DNA of 64,000 bases, taken from assembly GCF_904528075.1 (NCBI RefSeq), contig NZ_LR882035.1, forward strand, positions 2,108,001 to 2,172,000. Direction: 5' to 3'. The stretch's first letter is position 1. Each line of letters starts with the position of its first letter. Below are positions 1 through 7,994 of the stretch, piece after piece. This DNA comes from Agreia sp. COWG. Its GTDB lineage: Bacteria > Actinomycetota > Actinomycetes > Actinomycetales > Microbacteriaceae. The position numbers were made by a program, and so were the translations under genes. The notes below the pieces were generated by a model. It was not told where the DNA came from. It saw only the letters and a program-made list of their open reading frames with translations, and searched no databases.

Positions 1-1843
1 GCTCGACCGCGATGTCGCGCACAGCCTTGCGGGCCTTGCCCTTTGCCGCAGACCAATCGCTGCCGCCCATCTTCGACAGCCCCGGCGCCTCGCCGCCGAC
101 GTAGCGCGAGAGCAGGTCGAGCTGATCGGTGGGCACGTACAGCTTGTCGCCCGGATATCCGCGCTTCGACGGAGCGTACTCGATCACGAGGTACTCGCGG
201 GTGGTCTTGATGGGGTTGCGCCCGCCCGACTTGACCTCGCGCTGGGTCAACTCGATGAACTTGCCGATGCCGTGAGTCGTGTGCACGACGTGATCGCCCT
301 GCTTCAGCTGCAGGGGGTCGACGACGTTGCGCCTTCTCGAGGCCAGCTTCTTGACCTGACGCGAGTCGTAGCCGACTGTTCGTCCATAGAACTCGGACTC
401 CCCGAGCAGGGCCAGTTTGATCTCGGGCAGCTGGAACCCATGGTCGACCGTCGCCTTCAGGAGATAGGCGATGCCGGGCTCGGCGTCATGCGGGTAGAGC
501 TCGACGACCCGCGCCGGGATCTCGTTCTCGGCCAGGACGTCGGCTGCGCGCTCGACGAGCCCGGCTCCCTGCGCGACGACGGCGACCGTCCAGCCGGCGG
601 CCACCAGGTCGCGCACGTGGGCGATCGCTCCGTCGACGTTGCCCTGGAAGCTCGGAACCGGATCGGCGGCGATGCGCACGGTGAGGTGCTCTTCGATGTC
701 TCTGTGCTCGGGCAGCACCTCGATGAGGCCGTCGGCTGCGCCGGGCGCGGACTGGAAGGTCGACAGGGTCCACCAGGCCCGATCGGGGCCGGCAGCCGCG
801 CGCAGCTCGTTCAGGGTGATGAACTCGCCGCTCGTCAGGTCGATGGGGGCTTCGGCGCCCGCGGTGGCGGCGGTCCAGGCCGCAGCGAGGAACTCCCGGT
901 TCGTCTCGGCGAGGCTCACGGCACGGCTGGCAACCTTCTCTGGCGAGAGCACGGCGATGGCCGCACCCTTCGGCAGGTAGTGCGCCACGGTCACCAGACG
1001 GTCGAGCAGCGCGGGCGCCAGCGACTCCATGCCCTCGACCGGGATGCCCTCGGCGATCTTGGCGAGAAGACCCGCGATGCTCGGAAACTCGTGCTGCATC
1101 TCCCGCGCGCGCTGCCGAACGGCCTCGGACAGGAGCAGCTCTCTGCTCGGGGGGAGGTCGACGGCGTCGACGACGGTCTCGAGCGAACGCTGGTCTGCCA
1201 CCGAGAAGGCCCGGATGGACTCGACCTCGTCGCCGAAGAAGTCGACCCGGTACGGGTGCTCCGCAACCGGCGGGAAGACGTCGAGGATTCCCCCACGCAC
1301 CGCGTATTCTCCGCGTCTGGTCACCATGTCCACGCGCGAATACGCGAGGTTCACGAGGTCGAGAGAGAGCCGAGAGAGGTCATAACCGCGGGCGCCGCTC
1401 ACCAGGTGAATGGGTTCGAGGTCGGCGAGGTTGTCGGCGAGCGGCTGGAGTGCCGCGCGCACTGAGGCGACGACCACGATCGGAGTCGCGCCATCCCACG
1501 TTGCGAGCCTGCGCAGTGCGTCGATGCGCTTGCCCACGATCTCGGCGCTGGGGCTGAGACGCTCGTGGGGAAGGGTCTCCCAGGCCGGGAACTCGATGAT
1601 CTGGGTGCCGGGACTCATGGACGCCAGAGTGCCTCGCAGCATCTCGGACTCGCGTCCCGTGGCCGTGACGACGAGCAACGCCTGCGCGTCGCCGTTGCGA
1701 CCGCGCTGGTCGAGAAGGCCTGCGAGCAGTGGCGCTCTCAGCCCCTCTGTGAGGGAGAAGTCGACGTCGCGCGCGGCGTATGCCAGGGCGTTATCGAACG
1801 TGGAGGCGCGCGAAAGCGCACGAGTCAAGCCCTGGAGGATCAC
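1..1843 (-). CDS. mfd: Transcription-repair coupling factor Mfd (N-terminal part; runs off window)
   Basis: ATP-dependent translocase that removes stalled RNA polymerase and recruits UvrABC. The first 614 residues are present. They begin VILQGLTRALSRAS, pass through the UvrB-like damage-recognition region (for example the FPAWETLPHERLSP motif typical of Mfd), and reach the CarD/RID polymerase-binding domain, recognisable by HTTHGIGKFIEL in roughly the last 100 residues. The translocase motor lies beyond base 1. The GTG start at 1843 is forced: an in-frame TAA lies three codons upstream. There is no Shine-Dalgarno sequence, but TAAGCT sits 6 nt before the GTG, which suggests a leaderless mRNA. 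The identity is secure; only the missing C-terminal part is unseen. Confidence 0.95.
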   Translation of the reverse strand, partial: MILQGLTRALSRASTFDNALAYAARDVDFSLTEGLRAPLLAGLLDQRGRNGDAQALLVVTATGRESEMLRGTLASMSPGTQIIEFPAWETLPHERLSPSAEIVGKRIDALRRLATWDGATPIVVVASVRAALQPLADNLADLEPIHLVSGARGYDLSRLSLDLVNLAYSRVDMVTRRGEYAVRGGILDVFPPVAEHPYRVDFFGDEVESIRAFSVADQRSLETVVDAVDLPPSRELLLSEAVRQRAREMQHEFPSIAGLLAKIAEGIPVEGMESLAPALLDRLVTVAHYLPKGAAIAVLSPEKVASRAVSLAETNREFLAAAWTAATAGAEAPIDLTSGEFITLNELRAAAGPDRAWWTLSTFQSAPGAADGLIEVLPEHRDIEEHLTVRIAADPVPSFQGNVDGAIAHVRDLVAAGWTVAVVAQGAGLVERAADVLAENEIPARVVELYPHDAEPGIAYLLKATVDHGFQLPEIKLALLGESEFYGRTVGYDSRQVKKLASRRRNVVDPLQLKQGDHVVHTTHGIGKFIELTQREVKSGGRNPIKTTREYLVIEYAPSKRGYPGDKLYVPTDQLDLLSRYVGGEAPGLSKMGGSDWSAAKGKARKAVRDIAVE

Positions 1844-1849
1844 CGGACA

Positions 1850-1855
1850 AGCTTA
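1850..1855 (-). promoter_or_regulatory. -10-like hexamer of mfd (leaderless)
   Basis: TAAGCT ends 6 nt before the GTG start of mfd, the spacing expected when transcription starts at the start codon. No ribosome binding site is present. The -35 is not clear. Confidence 0.45.
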
Positions 1856-1961
1856 CGCGGGCGCACCGACAGCGGCCCCGCCCGCCCGGGTAGAGTTCGG
1901 TGAGTAATTCGCCTGAGCATCGGCGACCATCGATCAGCCTTCGACCTGAGGACACCCAGCC

Positions 1962-2573
1962 GTGAGTAGCATTCCCCCCGTCGAGCCCACCGAGCCCATC
2001 GATCCCCCCGCTTCCGTCGAGCCGCGTCGCGACGAGCGCCCCCGGCCGCGCTACGGCGAGTACGCGCCGGAGGGGGCCGCACCGTTCGTGCCCCCGACCC
2101 CGCGCGAGGACTACCCGGCTCCCGCCTCGACGACTCCCCAGTACACCGAGGCCGCCCAGGTCTTTCACAACGCGCCGCCGGCGCACTCGAAGCGCCTCGG
2201 CGTGGTCGCCTTCGTGGTGAGCATCGTGTTGCTCGCCTTCGGTCTCGCGCTCTCCATCGTCGCAGGATTCGCCTTCGGGCCCCTCGCCTCGAAGATGATC
2301 ACCTCGAGTGGCACGATCGACCAGACCGCGATCTCGAGCGACGACCCCGGAGTCGCCGGATTCGGCATGCTCGCGGTCGCCTTCTTCGCGGGAGGCACTC
2401 TTCTCGGGCTCTGGGCACTCGTTCAGGGAATCATCGCCACGGTCAAGAAGAAGGGTCGCGCTTTCGGCATCGTGGCCATGTGCCTGGCCGTCGCGACGCC
2501 CGTGATCTGCTTCGTCGTGTTCTACGTCGTCACGTTCGCTTCCGCGCCCGAGATCATCAGCTCGGTCAGCTGA
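1962..2573 (+). CDS. Proline-rich DUF4190-like membrane protein
   Basis: The first 75 of 203 residues are acidic and proline-rich (PPVEPTEPIDPP and similar) and look disordered and cytoplasmic. Three hydrophobic segments follow, at about 80-104, 131-156 and 167-192, with KKKGRAFG between the last two. This architecture is common in actinobacterial DUF4190-type proteins of unknown role. The GTG start has GAGGAC upstream. The gene lies divergent from mfd and convergent with pth. No catalytic motif is seen, so no function is assigned. Confidence 0.7.
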   Translation: MSSIPPVEPTEPIDPPASVEPRRDERPRPRYGEYAPEGAAPFVPPTPREDYPAPASTTPQYTEAAQVFHNAPPAHSKRLGVVAFVVSIVLLAFGLALSIVAGFAFGPLASKMITSSGTIDQTAISSDDPGVAGFGMLAVAFFAGGTLLGLWALVQGIIATVKKKGRAFGIVAMCLAVATPVICFVVFYVVTFASAPEIISSVS

Positions 2574-2594
2574 GCCGCTGCCGGGCCGCCGCCT

Positions 2595-3179
2595 CTACGC
2601 GGGCGAGTGGAACTGCTGCTGCGCGGCCGTGAGCCCGTCGTCGGCGATCTTCTCGACGGCGTCCGCGGCATCCACGAGCAGGATGGGCAGCGTCGTCCGC
2701 TCGGTTCCCGAGAAGTCCCGCAGCACGAAGTCCGCCGCATCCATTCGACCGGGCGGTCGGCCGACACCGACTCGCACGCGGATGAAGTCCGGGGTGCCGG
2801 CGGCGCTGATGATGTCGCGCACCCCGTTGTGGCCTCCGGGGCCGCCTCCCGTCTTCAGGCGGAGCGTGTCGAACGGGATGTCGAGCTCGTCATGCACGAC
2901 GATGAGGCGATCCGCGCCGAGGCTGTAGAAGTTCAGCAGCTGCGACACGGGGCCGCCGGAGTTGTTCATGAACGAGTTCGGCTTCGCGAGAACGAGCTTC
3001 GGACCGCCGGGTCGCAGAAAACCCTCGGCCACGGTGGCGTTCGCCTTGTGCCGGCCGAACTTCGCCCCGATGCGGCGCGCAAGCTCGTCGAGTACCATCT
3101 GGCCCACATTGTGCCGGTTGTGCGCGTAGCCGGGCCCGGGATTCCCGAGCCCGGCTACGAGCCAGACGTTGTCAGACAG
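2595..3179 (-). CDS. pth: Peptidyl-tRNA hydrolase, apparent CTG start
   Basis: Releases tRNA from peptidyl-tRNA dropped by ribosomes. Family motifs are GLGNPGPGY (residues 11-18 from the CTG), the catalytic histidine in NRHNVG (His23), [18 protein letters not shown] and GGGPGGHNG. No ATG, GTG or TTG lies between the in-frame TAG at 3198-3200 and the essential GNPGPGY motif. The first usable start is CTG at 3177-3179 ([15 protein letters not shown]), giving 194 residues, the usual length. The first GTG downstream would delete GNPG and His23. The gene follows rplY by about 30 nt, so the two are probably cotranscribed. A 15-bp hairpin covers codons 8-18. Confidence 0.93.
   Translation of the reverse strand: MSDNVWLVAGLGNPGPGYAHNRHNVGQMVLDELARRIGAKFGRHKANATVAEGFLRPGGPKLVLAKPNSFMNNSGGPVSQLLNFYSLGADRLIVVHDELDIPFDTLRLKTGGGPGGHNGVRDIISAAGTPDFIRVRVGVGRPPGRMDAADFVLRDFSGTERTTLPILLVDAADAVEKIADDGLTAAQQQFHSPA
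3126..3158 (-). other. 15-bp hairpin inside the 5' end of pth
   Basis: On the transcript strand the arm beginning GTAGCCGGGC pairs with the arm ending GCCCGGCTAC. This gives 15 consecutive pairs (one U-G wobble) closed by the loop AAU. It lies 19 nt after the CTG start and encodes the GLGNPGPGY region. It could restrain pth translation or act as an attenuator, or it may be a by-product of the Gly/Pro-rich motif. Confidence 0.6.
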
Positions 3180-3210
3180 GTGAGTGCCTTGTCTTGTCTA
3201 GAAGAGGTGC

Positions 3211-3840
3211 TTATTCGGCGTCGGCCTCGGGCGTACCCGTGGCCAGGTCGCCGGCGCTCGCGGAGTCGCCCAGGTCGGCCTCCTCCGGAACGGTGACGTT
3301 GATGACCAGGAGCTCGGGGTCGCTGACGAGCGTCGCGCCCTCGGGCAGCACGACGTCTTTCGCGAAGATCTGCGTGCCCTCGACGGCACCTTCGATGTCG
3401 ACGGTGATGCGCTCGGGGATGCTGATGGCCAGGACCTCGACCAGCAGGGTGTTCTCGTCGAGCGTCGCCAGCGTGCCGGCGAACGACTCGCCCTCGATGT
3501 GGATCGGAACCTCGACCTGGACCTTCTCGCCCTTGCGCAGAACGATGAGGTCGATGTGCTCGATGATCTGCAGCACGGGGTCCTTCTGCACGTCCTTGAC
3601 CAGGGCGGCCTGCTCGGTGCCCTCGATGTCGAGGTCGAGCACGGCGTTCGCCTTGCGCAGGATCAGCGAGATCTGGTGACCGGGCAGCGTGATGTGCACC
3701 GGCTCGGTTCCGTGACCGTAGAGCACGGCGGGGATCTTGCCGACGGCGCGGATCTTGCGGGCCGCACCCTTGCCGAACGAGGTGCGGACCTCGGCGGCGA
3801 CGCTGTTCAGGTTGTCGTCGTTCTTCTTCTTGTCAGCCAT
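3211..3840 (-). CDS. rplY: 50S ribosomal protein L25/general stress protein Ctc
   Basis: 5S rRNA-binding ribosomal protein of the long CTC type (209 residues). It has an N-terminal L25 RNA-binding domain (about 12-100, with GKGAARKIRAVGKIPAVLYG), a TL5-type C-terminal beta domain (about 105-195) and an acidic Ala/Glu-rich tail. The ATG has a strong ribosome binding site, AAGGAG, 7 nt upstream. It is transcribed just ahead of pth, a common bacterial pairing. The 176 nt upstream should hold the promoter, but I could not pick a convincing one. Confidence 0.96.
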   Translation of the reverse strand: MADKKKNDDNLNSVAAEVRTSFGKGAARKIRAVGKIPAVLYGHGTEPVHITLPGHQISLILRKANAVLDLDIEGTEQAALVKDVQKDPVLQIIEHIDLIVLRKGEKVQVEVPIHIEGESFAGTLATLDENTLLVEVLAISIPERITVDIEGAVEGTQIFAKDVVLPEGATLVSDPELLVINVTVPEEADLGDSASAGDLATGTPEADAE

Positions 3841-4016
3841 GAGATTTCTCCTTGGCGAGCTGTGAGGCCCGCATCGTTAGTGTCAGTGATTCAACTCGAC
3901 CGCGTGTAGCGAGAGGAAAGACAAAGGTGTTGCGTGCCTCATCCACCGCGTCGATAACGGATGTGCCCGGTGGCGAGAGCGCACACCGAACGGCATCCCT
4001 CGCCGAAGTTCAGGTG

Positions 4017-4961
4017 TCAGTGTACACGGTGGGCTCGCGACGCAGACGCGGCGGCTCCCATCAGCACGACGCCGACGACGGCCACCCATCCCAGTGCGAT
4101 GACCGAGGCGGTTCCGTTCGCCAACTCCCCCGACAGCCTGCTCGATGCGGTCACGACCCCGTTCGCGACGACCGGAAGCACCACGGTGATTCCCAGTACC
4201 AGCGCCAGCGCTCCGGCAACCGACGCACCGACCGAGCTCCAGCCCGTGGTCAGGGCCACACCCCCTAGCGCCGCCGCGCCGGCGAGCAGCAGTGTGAGCG
4301 ACTGCGCGTCGACGGCCTGGGTGCCGGATGCCCGACCGTACGCCGTCAACAGACCGCTCGACCCGAGCGCGACGAGCGCAAGACCCGCGGGGGTCGCGAC
4401 GACGGCCACGACGAGTGCTACGACCGACCGGGCGCCCGACCGTCCAGAGCGGCGCGGCGCACCCGCGCGTGAGGCGACGACAAGTCCGAGGGAGGAGGCA
4501 AGGAGAATGATGCCGATACAGAGGAGCAGACCCGACTGGCACCAGAAGACCAGCAGCATCAACGGAGTGGCACCCACGGCGGGAAGATGTGTCGACACTG
4601 TCGCGACCAGCTGTGGGTCAGCGACGAAGGCGGCACCGCATGCCGTGGCAACGACGCCCGCGAAGAAAGGTCCGAGGGCCGAGAAGAGACCGGACAGGCA
4701 GACGATCAGAACGAGCACCAGACCTGCGGCCATCAGCACCGTCGCGGCGGGAACAGGCTGCGTCGACCCTTGTTGCACGGTCTCGGCGTAGGAACGGGCA
4801 CCGCCCGCCATGACGAGAAACAGTGCAGGAAGCACGAGAACGAGACCCACGAGGCACGCGCCGACTCTCGCCGCGCCCTGTGCGCCGTGCGCGCCTCTAC
4901 CGCGACGACGGCGCACGGGCACATCCTTGAAGTCGGCGGACGAGAAGATGCGCTGGCTCAT
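4017..4961 (-). CDS. Multi-pass membrane protein of unknown function
   Basis: 314 residues with a basic N-terminus (VRRRRGRG near residues 16-23). At least seven hydrophobic stretches rich in Val, Leu, Gly and Ala follow, starting near residues 33, 73, 97, 130, 180, 225 and 255. No conserved catalytic or binding motif is recognised. Its ATG overlaps the stop of the EamA transporter gene by 4 nt (ATGA), so it is probably translated with that exporter and may be an accessory membrane protein (inference). Confidence 0.7.
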   Translation of the reverse strand: MSQRIFSSADFKDVPVRRRRGRGAHGAQGAARVGACLVGLVLVLPALFLVMAGGARSYAETVQQGSTQPVPAATVLMAAGLVLVLIVCLSGLFSALGPFFAGVVATACGAAFVADPQLVATVSTHLPAVGATPLMLLVFWCQSGLLLCIGIILLASSLGLVVASRAGAPRRSGRSGARSVVALVVAVVATPAGLALVALGSSGLLTAYGRASGTQAVDAQSLTLLLAGAAALGGVALTTGWSSVGASVAGALALVLGITVVLPVVANGVVTASSRLSGELANGTASVIALGWVAVVGVVLMGAAASASRAHRVH

Positions 4962-5848
4962 GCAGCGATCCTCTCAGCTCTCACCCGCCCACGGATACTG
5001 GCGAACAGCACGCCACCGACCACGAAGACCCCCGCGACCAGCTCGACGATGTCGATGATCTCGCCGAAGGCCAGCCACGACGCGAGAACACCGACGACCG
5101 GCACCAGCATGGAGAACGGCGCCACGACGCTCGACGGGTTGCGCTTCAGCAGCCCACCCCAGATGCCGTATCCCACCAGCGTCGCAATGAGCACGATGTA
5201 GAGCAGCCCGAACACCGAGGGCAGCGCCTCGGGGCTGAGCGCTGTCGCGAGGCTGTCGCCGATGCGCTGCGGCCCCTCGACCACGAGGGCGAGGGCCAAC
5301 ATGGGCAGTGGCGGAACCACCGACATCCAGAGCGTGAGTCGGAACGGGTTCGGCGCCTCCGCCTTGCGCGTCGAGACGTTGCCGATAGCCCAGCCGAGCG
5401 CACCGCAGAGGGTCAGCACCACCGGCAGCAGCGCCGCCACCTGCGCCCGGTGGAAGGCGATGGCGGCCAGCCCCAGCACCGCGATGCCGATGCCGATCGC
5501 CTGCCGCTGCGTGATGCGCTCCCTCAGCCAGATTCCGGCGATCACCACGGTGAAGGGCGCGGATGCCTGCAGCACGAGCGAGGCGAGCCCGCTCGGCATA
5601 CCCGCGGCCATTCCCAGATAGAGGAAGGCGAACTGAAGCAGACCGATTCCGAGGCCCACCCCGAGCAGCCAGCGCAGCCTGACCTGTGGCCGGGGCACGA
5701 ACAGGATCGTCGGGATCGCGATGATGGCAAACCGCAGGGCCACGAGGAAGAACGGCGGAAAGTGATCGAGGGCGAGTGCGGTGGCGGGAAAGTTGAGGCC
5801 CCAGCACACGGCGACGATCACGGCGAGGAGTCGATCACGGAGTGTCAT
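4958..5848 (-). CDS. EamA/RhaT-family drug/metabolite transporter
   Basis: Inner-membrane exporter of 296 residues with ten predicted membrane segments in two EamA repeats (about 8-132 and 140-285). Signature pieces are CWGLNFPATALALDHFPPF and GLLYIVLIATLVGYGIWG, as in O-acetylserine/cysteine-type exporters. The substrate cannot be read from sequence; amino-acid or metabolite export is the family norm. It is transcribed divergently from a LysR regulator, the usual arrangement for a regulated exporter, and overlaps the next membrane gene by 4 nt. Confidence 0.88.
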   Translation of the reverse strand: MTLRDRLLAVIVAVCWGLNFPATALALDHFPPFFLVALRFAIIAIPTILFVPRPQVRLRWLLGVGLGIGLLQFAFLYLGMAAGMPSGLASLVLQASAPFTVVIAGIWLRERITQRQAIGIGIAVLGLAAIAFHRAQVAALLPVVLTLCGALGWAIGNVSTRKAEAPNPFRLTLWMSVVPPLPMLALALVVEGPQRIGDSLATALSPEALPSVFGLLYIVLIATLVGYGIWGGLLKRNPSSVVAPFSMLVPVVGVLASWLAFGEIIDIVELVAGVFVVGGVLFASIRGRVRAERIAA

Positions 5849-5891
5849 GTGCTCATCGTGTCCGAGTTCTGACTTAAGGACAATTTCACTT

Positions 5892-5910
5892 CTACTCAGG
5901 TACTTTGTAG
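5892..5910. promoter_or_regulatory. Imperfect dyad between LysR gene and EamA gene
   Basis: CTAC-N11-GTAG with extra inner AG/CT pairing lies in the 71-nt divergent region and overlaps the probable -10 of the LysR gene. It resembles a LysR-type autoregulatory site but is not the canonical T-N11-A. Confidence 0.3.
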
Positions 5911-5913
5911 TGT
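5908..5913 (+). promoter_or_regulatory. -10-like hexamer of the LysR gene (leaderless)
   Basis: TAGTGT ends 6 nt before the ATG. TTCACT at 5885-5890 is a possible -35 with 17-bp spacing. No ribosome binding site is seen. Confidence 0.45.
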
Positions 5914-5919
5914 TCCTTC

Positions 5920-6834
5920 ATGGACGTGGAGCAGTTGGCCCTGTTGAGAGAGCTCCGAGAACGCGGAAGCGTGACCGAGGTCGCGGAGGTGCTCGGCAAG
6001 TCACCCAGCGCGGTGTCGCAGCAGCTGAAGACGCTGCAGAGGCGGGTCGGTGTCGCCCTGGTCGAGCGACACGGCCGTGGCGTGCGGTTGACGGATGCGG
6101 GCGTCGCACTGGCGGAGAGCTCGGTGCGCGTCTCTACGGCCATCGCCGAGGCCGAGGCGATCTGGGATGCCTACCGGGGCGGAGCATCCGGCACCGTTCG
6201 AATCGCCACCTTCTACTCGGCGGCCGAACTCCTGGTTCCCGGCCTGCTCACGCGAATGAGGACTCACGACGGCATCACCCTCGAGATCAGTGATCGCGAC
6301 GTCTCACAGAATGATTTCGCGGCGCTGAGCAACGACTACGACATCGTGATCGCACACCGTTCAGACGACGTTCTGCCCCCCGACAGAGCCGGACTCACGG
6401 TCGTGCCCCTGCTTCGGGAACCGCTCGATGTAGCCGTGGCGCTCGATCATCCACTGGCGACGCGCGTCACCGTGTCGCCCGCCGACATCATCGGAGAGAA
6501 CTGGATCGGGGTGCCCCGCGACTATCCGATCGACCGGGTGCTGGGGGCGATGAGCGCCCAGGTCGGCGTGGCGGCGAACATCGTCTATCGCACCACCCAC
6601 CTGCCCCTCGCCGAGAAGCTGGTCGCCGCCGGACACGGCGTGGCCCTCCTTCCCCGTCACACCTCGCTCGAGCGTGCGCCGGGGCGGTTCACCCTTTTGC
6701 CCCTCCTCGATGTGCGGGCGGGCCGTCGCATCGAGGCGCTGCTTCGACCGGAGCGCGCCGCTCGCCGCGCCGTGTCGCTGGTGCTCGAGCAGCTGCGACA
6801 GGAAGCCGACTTCGACACGGCGTCGACTCAGTAG
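5920..6834 (+). CDS. LysR-family transcriptional regulator
   Basis: 304 residues. The N-terminal winged helix-turn-helix (about 1-60, with GSVTEVAEVLGKSPSAVSQQLKTLQ) is followed by a LysR substrate-binding domain (about 90-295) of two alpha/beta lobes. It is divergent from the EamA exporter and is the likely regulator of that exporter, the inducer being unknown. The 3' end overlaps the convergent 2-hydroxyacid dehydrogenase gene by 7 nt. The start is an ATG with no ribosome binding site and a -10-like hexamer 6 nt upstream. Confidence 0.9.
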   Translation: MDVEQLALLRELRERGSVTEVAEVLGKSPSAVSQQLKTLQRRVGVALVERHGRGVRLTDAGVALAESSVRVSTAIAEAEAIWDAYRGGASGTVRIATFYSAAELLVPGLLTRMRTHDGITLEISDRDVSQNDFAALSNDYDIVIAHRSDDVLPPDRAGLTVVPLLREPLDVAVALDHPLATRVTVSPADIIGENWIGVPRDYPIDRVLGAMSAQVGVAANIVYRTTHLPLAEKLVAAGHGVALLPRHTSLERAPGRFTLLPLLDVRAGRRIEALLRPERAARRAVSLVLEQLRQEADFDTASTQ

Positions 6835-7916
6835 AACTCGACCGTGTCGACGACGTTCACCATGGGCTCGCCGTCGAGGAACCGGGTGGCGTTCTCTGCG
6901 AACAGCGTCGCGATGTCTCTGTCGATGTCGGGGTTGAGAGCCGCGGTGTGGGGACTGATCAAGACCGAGGGAAGCGACCACAGAGGGCTGTCGGCGGCCA
7001 ACGGCTCGCGTGCGAACACGTCGAGGGCGGCAAAACCGACCTGTCCCGATTGCAGCGCCGCGATCAACGCCTCCTCGTCGATGACGGTTCCGCGTCCGAC
7101 GTTCACGACGGTGGCACCCGGAGTAAGGGAGGCCAGCACGGCGGCGGAGATCATGCCGGTCGTCGACTCCGTGCCGGGAAGCGTCACGACGAGGCCGTCG
7201 ACGTGGGGCGCGACCTCTGCGATTCGGTCCGGATGGATGACCTCGGCAACTCCCTCGACGGACACCTCACGCCTGCTCGTGCCGATCACACGAACGCCGA
7301 GGGCGGCGAGCTTCGACGCGACCTCCCGGCCGATGCTCCCCAGTCCGACGACGAGGATCGTCTGCTGGAACAGATGGCGCATCTGCCATCTCTCGCCCCA
7401 GGTGCTATCTGCCTTCAGCCGTTCGAGCCGCGGCAGCGTCTTCGCACCCGCGAGCAGGCCGAGCAGCGCGAACTCTGCCAGCGGCTTCGCATGCACGCCC
7501 GCCGACGTGGTCACCGTGACACGGGCCAGCTGCTCGTCGCTCAGTCGAGCAGAACGCAGCTGGCTGCCCGCGCCCGCGGGCATGCCGTGCACCCAGCGCA
7601 GCCGGGGGTTGGCATTCACCGTTCGGGCGAGCTGGGTCGAACTCTCATCGGGGAATCCGAAGAGCACCTCGGCCGTGTCGACGAGCTGCTCGTAGCGGCG
7701 CTGCTCGTCTTCACTGCGCGCGAAACCGGGAGGGCCCGTCGGGTCTCCGGGGAACCGCATGGGGGCGAGCAGGGTCTGGTCTCGAACGAAGTCGATGCGC
7801 GGCTCGATCGTGGTGACGAGCGACACCAGCTCCTCCGAGATAGGAGCAGCCGCGACGACCCGCAGCCTCGCTCCGTCGACGTTCTCGGTCTCGGTTCGCT
7901 TCGTGTGTTCGCTCAT
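6828..7916 (-). CDS. D-2-hydroxyacid dehydrogenase (NAD(P)-dependent)
   Basis: Reduces 2-keto acids such as glyoxylate or hydroxypyruvate, or oxidises the matching D-hydroxyacid. From the ATG at 7916 (MSEHTKR) the protein has 362 residues. The Rossmann motif is VVGLGSIGREVASKL. The NVGRGTVIDEEAL segment, the catalytic Arg/Glu regions and the ISPHTAALNPDID region supplying the catalytic His are typical of GhrA-like enzymes. An upstream in-frame ATG would add 20 residues without homologous character, and the hexamer TATCTT lies 7 nt before the chosen ATG. The exact substrate is not predictable. Confidence 0.88.
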   Translation of the reverse strand: MSEHTKRTETENVDGARLRVVAAAPISEELVSLVTTIEPRIDFVRDQTLLAPMRFPGDPTGPPGFARSEDEQRRYEQLVDTAEVLFGFPDESSTQLARTVNANPRLRWVHGMPAGAGSQLRSARLSDEQLARVTVTTSAGVHAKPLAEFALLGLLAGAKTLPRLERLKADSTWGERWQMRHLFQQTILVVGLGSIGREVASKLAALGVRVIGTSRREVSVEGVAEVIHPDRIAEVAPHVDGLVVTLPGTESTTGMISAAVLASLTPGATVVNVGRGTVIDEEALIAALQSGQVGFAALDVFAREPLAADSPLWSLPSVLISPHTAALNPDIDRDIATLFAENATRFLDGEPMVNVVDTVEFY

Positions 7917-7923
7917 CGGGGAC

Positions 7924-7929
7924 AAGATA
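7924..7929 (-). promoter_or_regulatory. -10-like hexamer of the 2-hydroxyacid dehydrogenase gene
   Basis: TATCTT ends 7 nt before the ATG at 7916. No ribosome binding site is present, consistent with a leaderless mRNA. Confidence 0.4.
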
Positions 7930-7994
7930 CCAGCCGCTTCATCAGCCCCGGTGGCTACGCTGTGAAGACAGACCAACAGCTAGGAGATACGACA

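Noticed and set aside
272..1465. Long plus-strand reading frame opposite mfd
   Set aside because: It is the antisense of mfd. The minus frame gives clear Mfd motifs, while the plus frame has no family character; long antisense frames are usual in high-G+C DNA.
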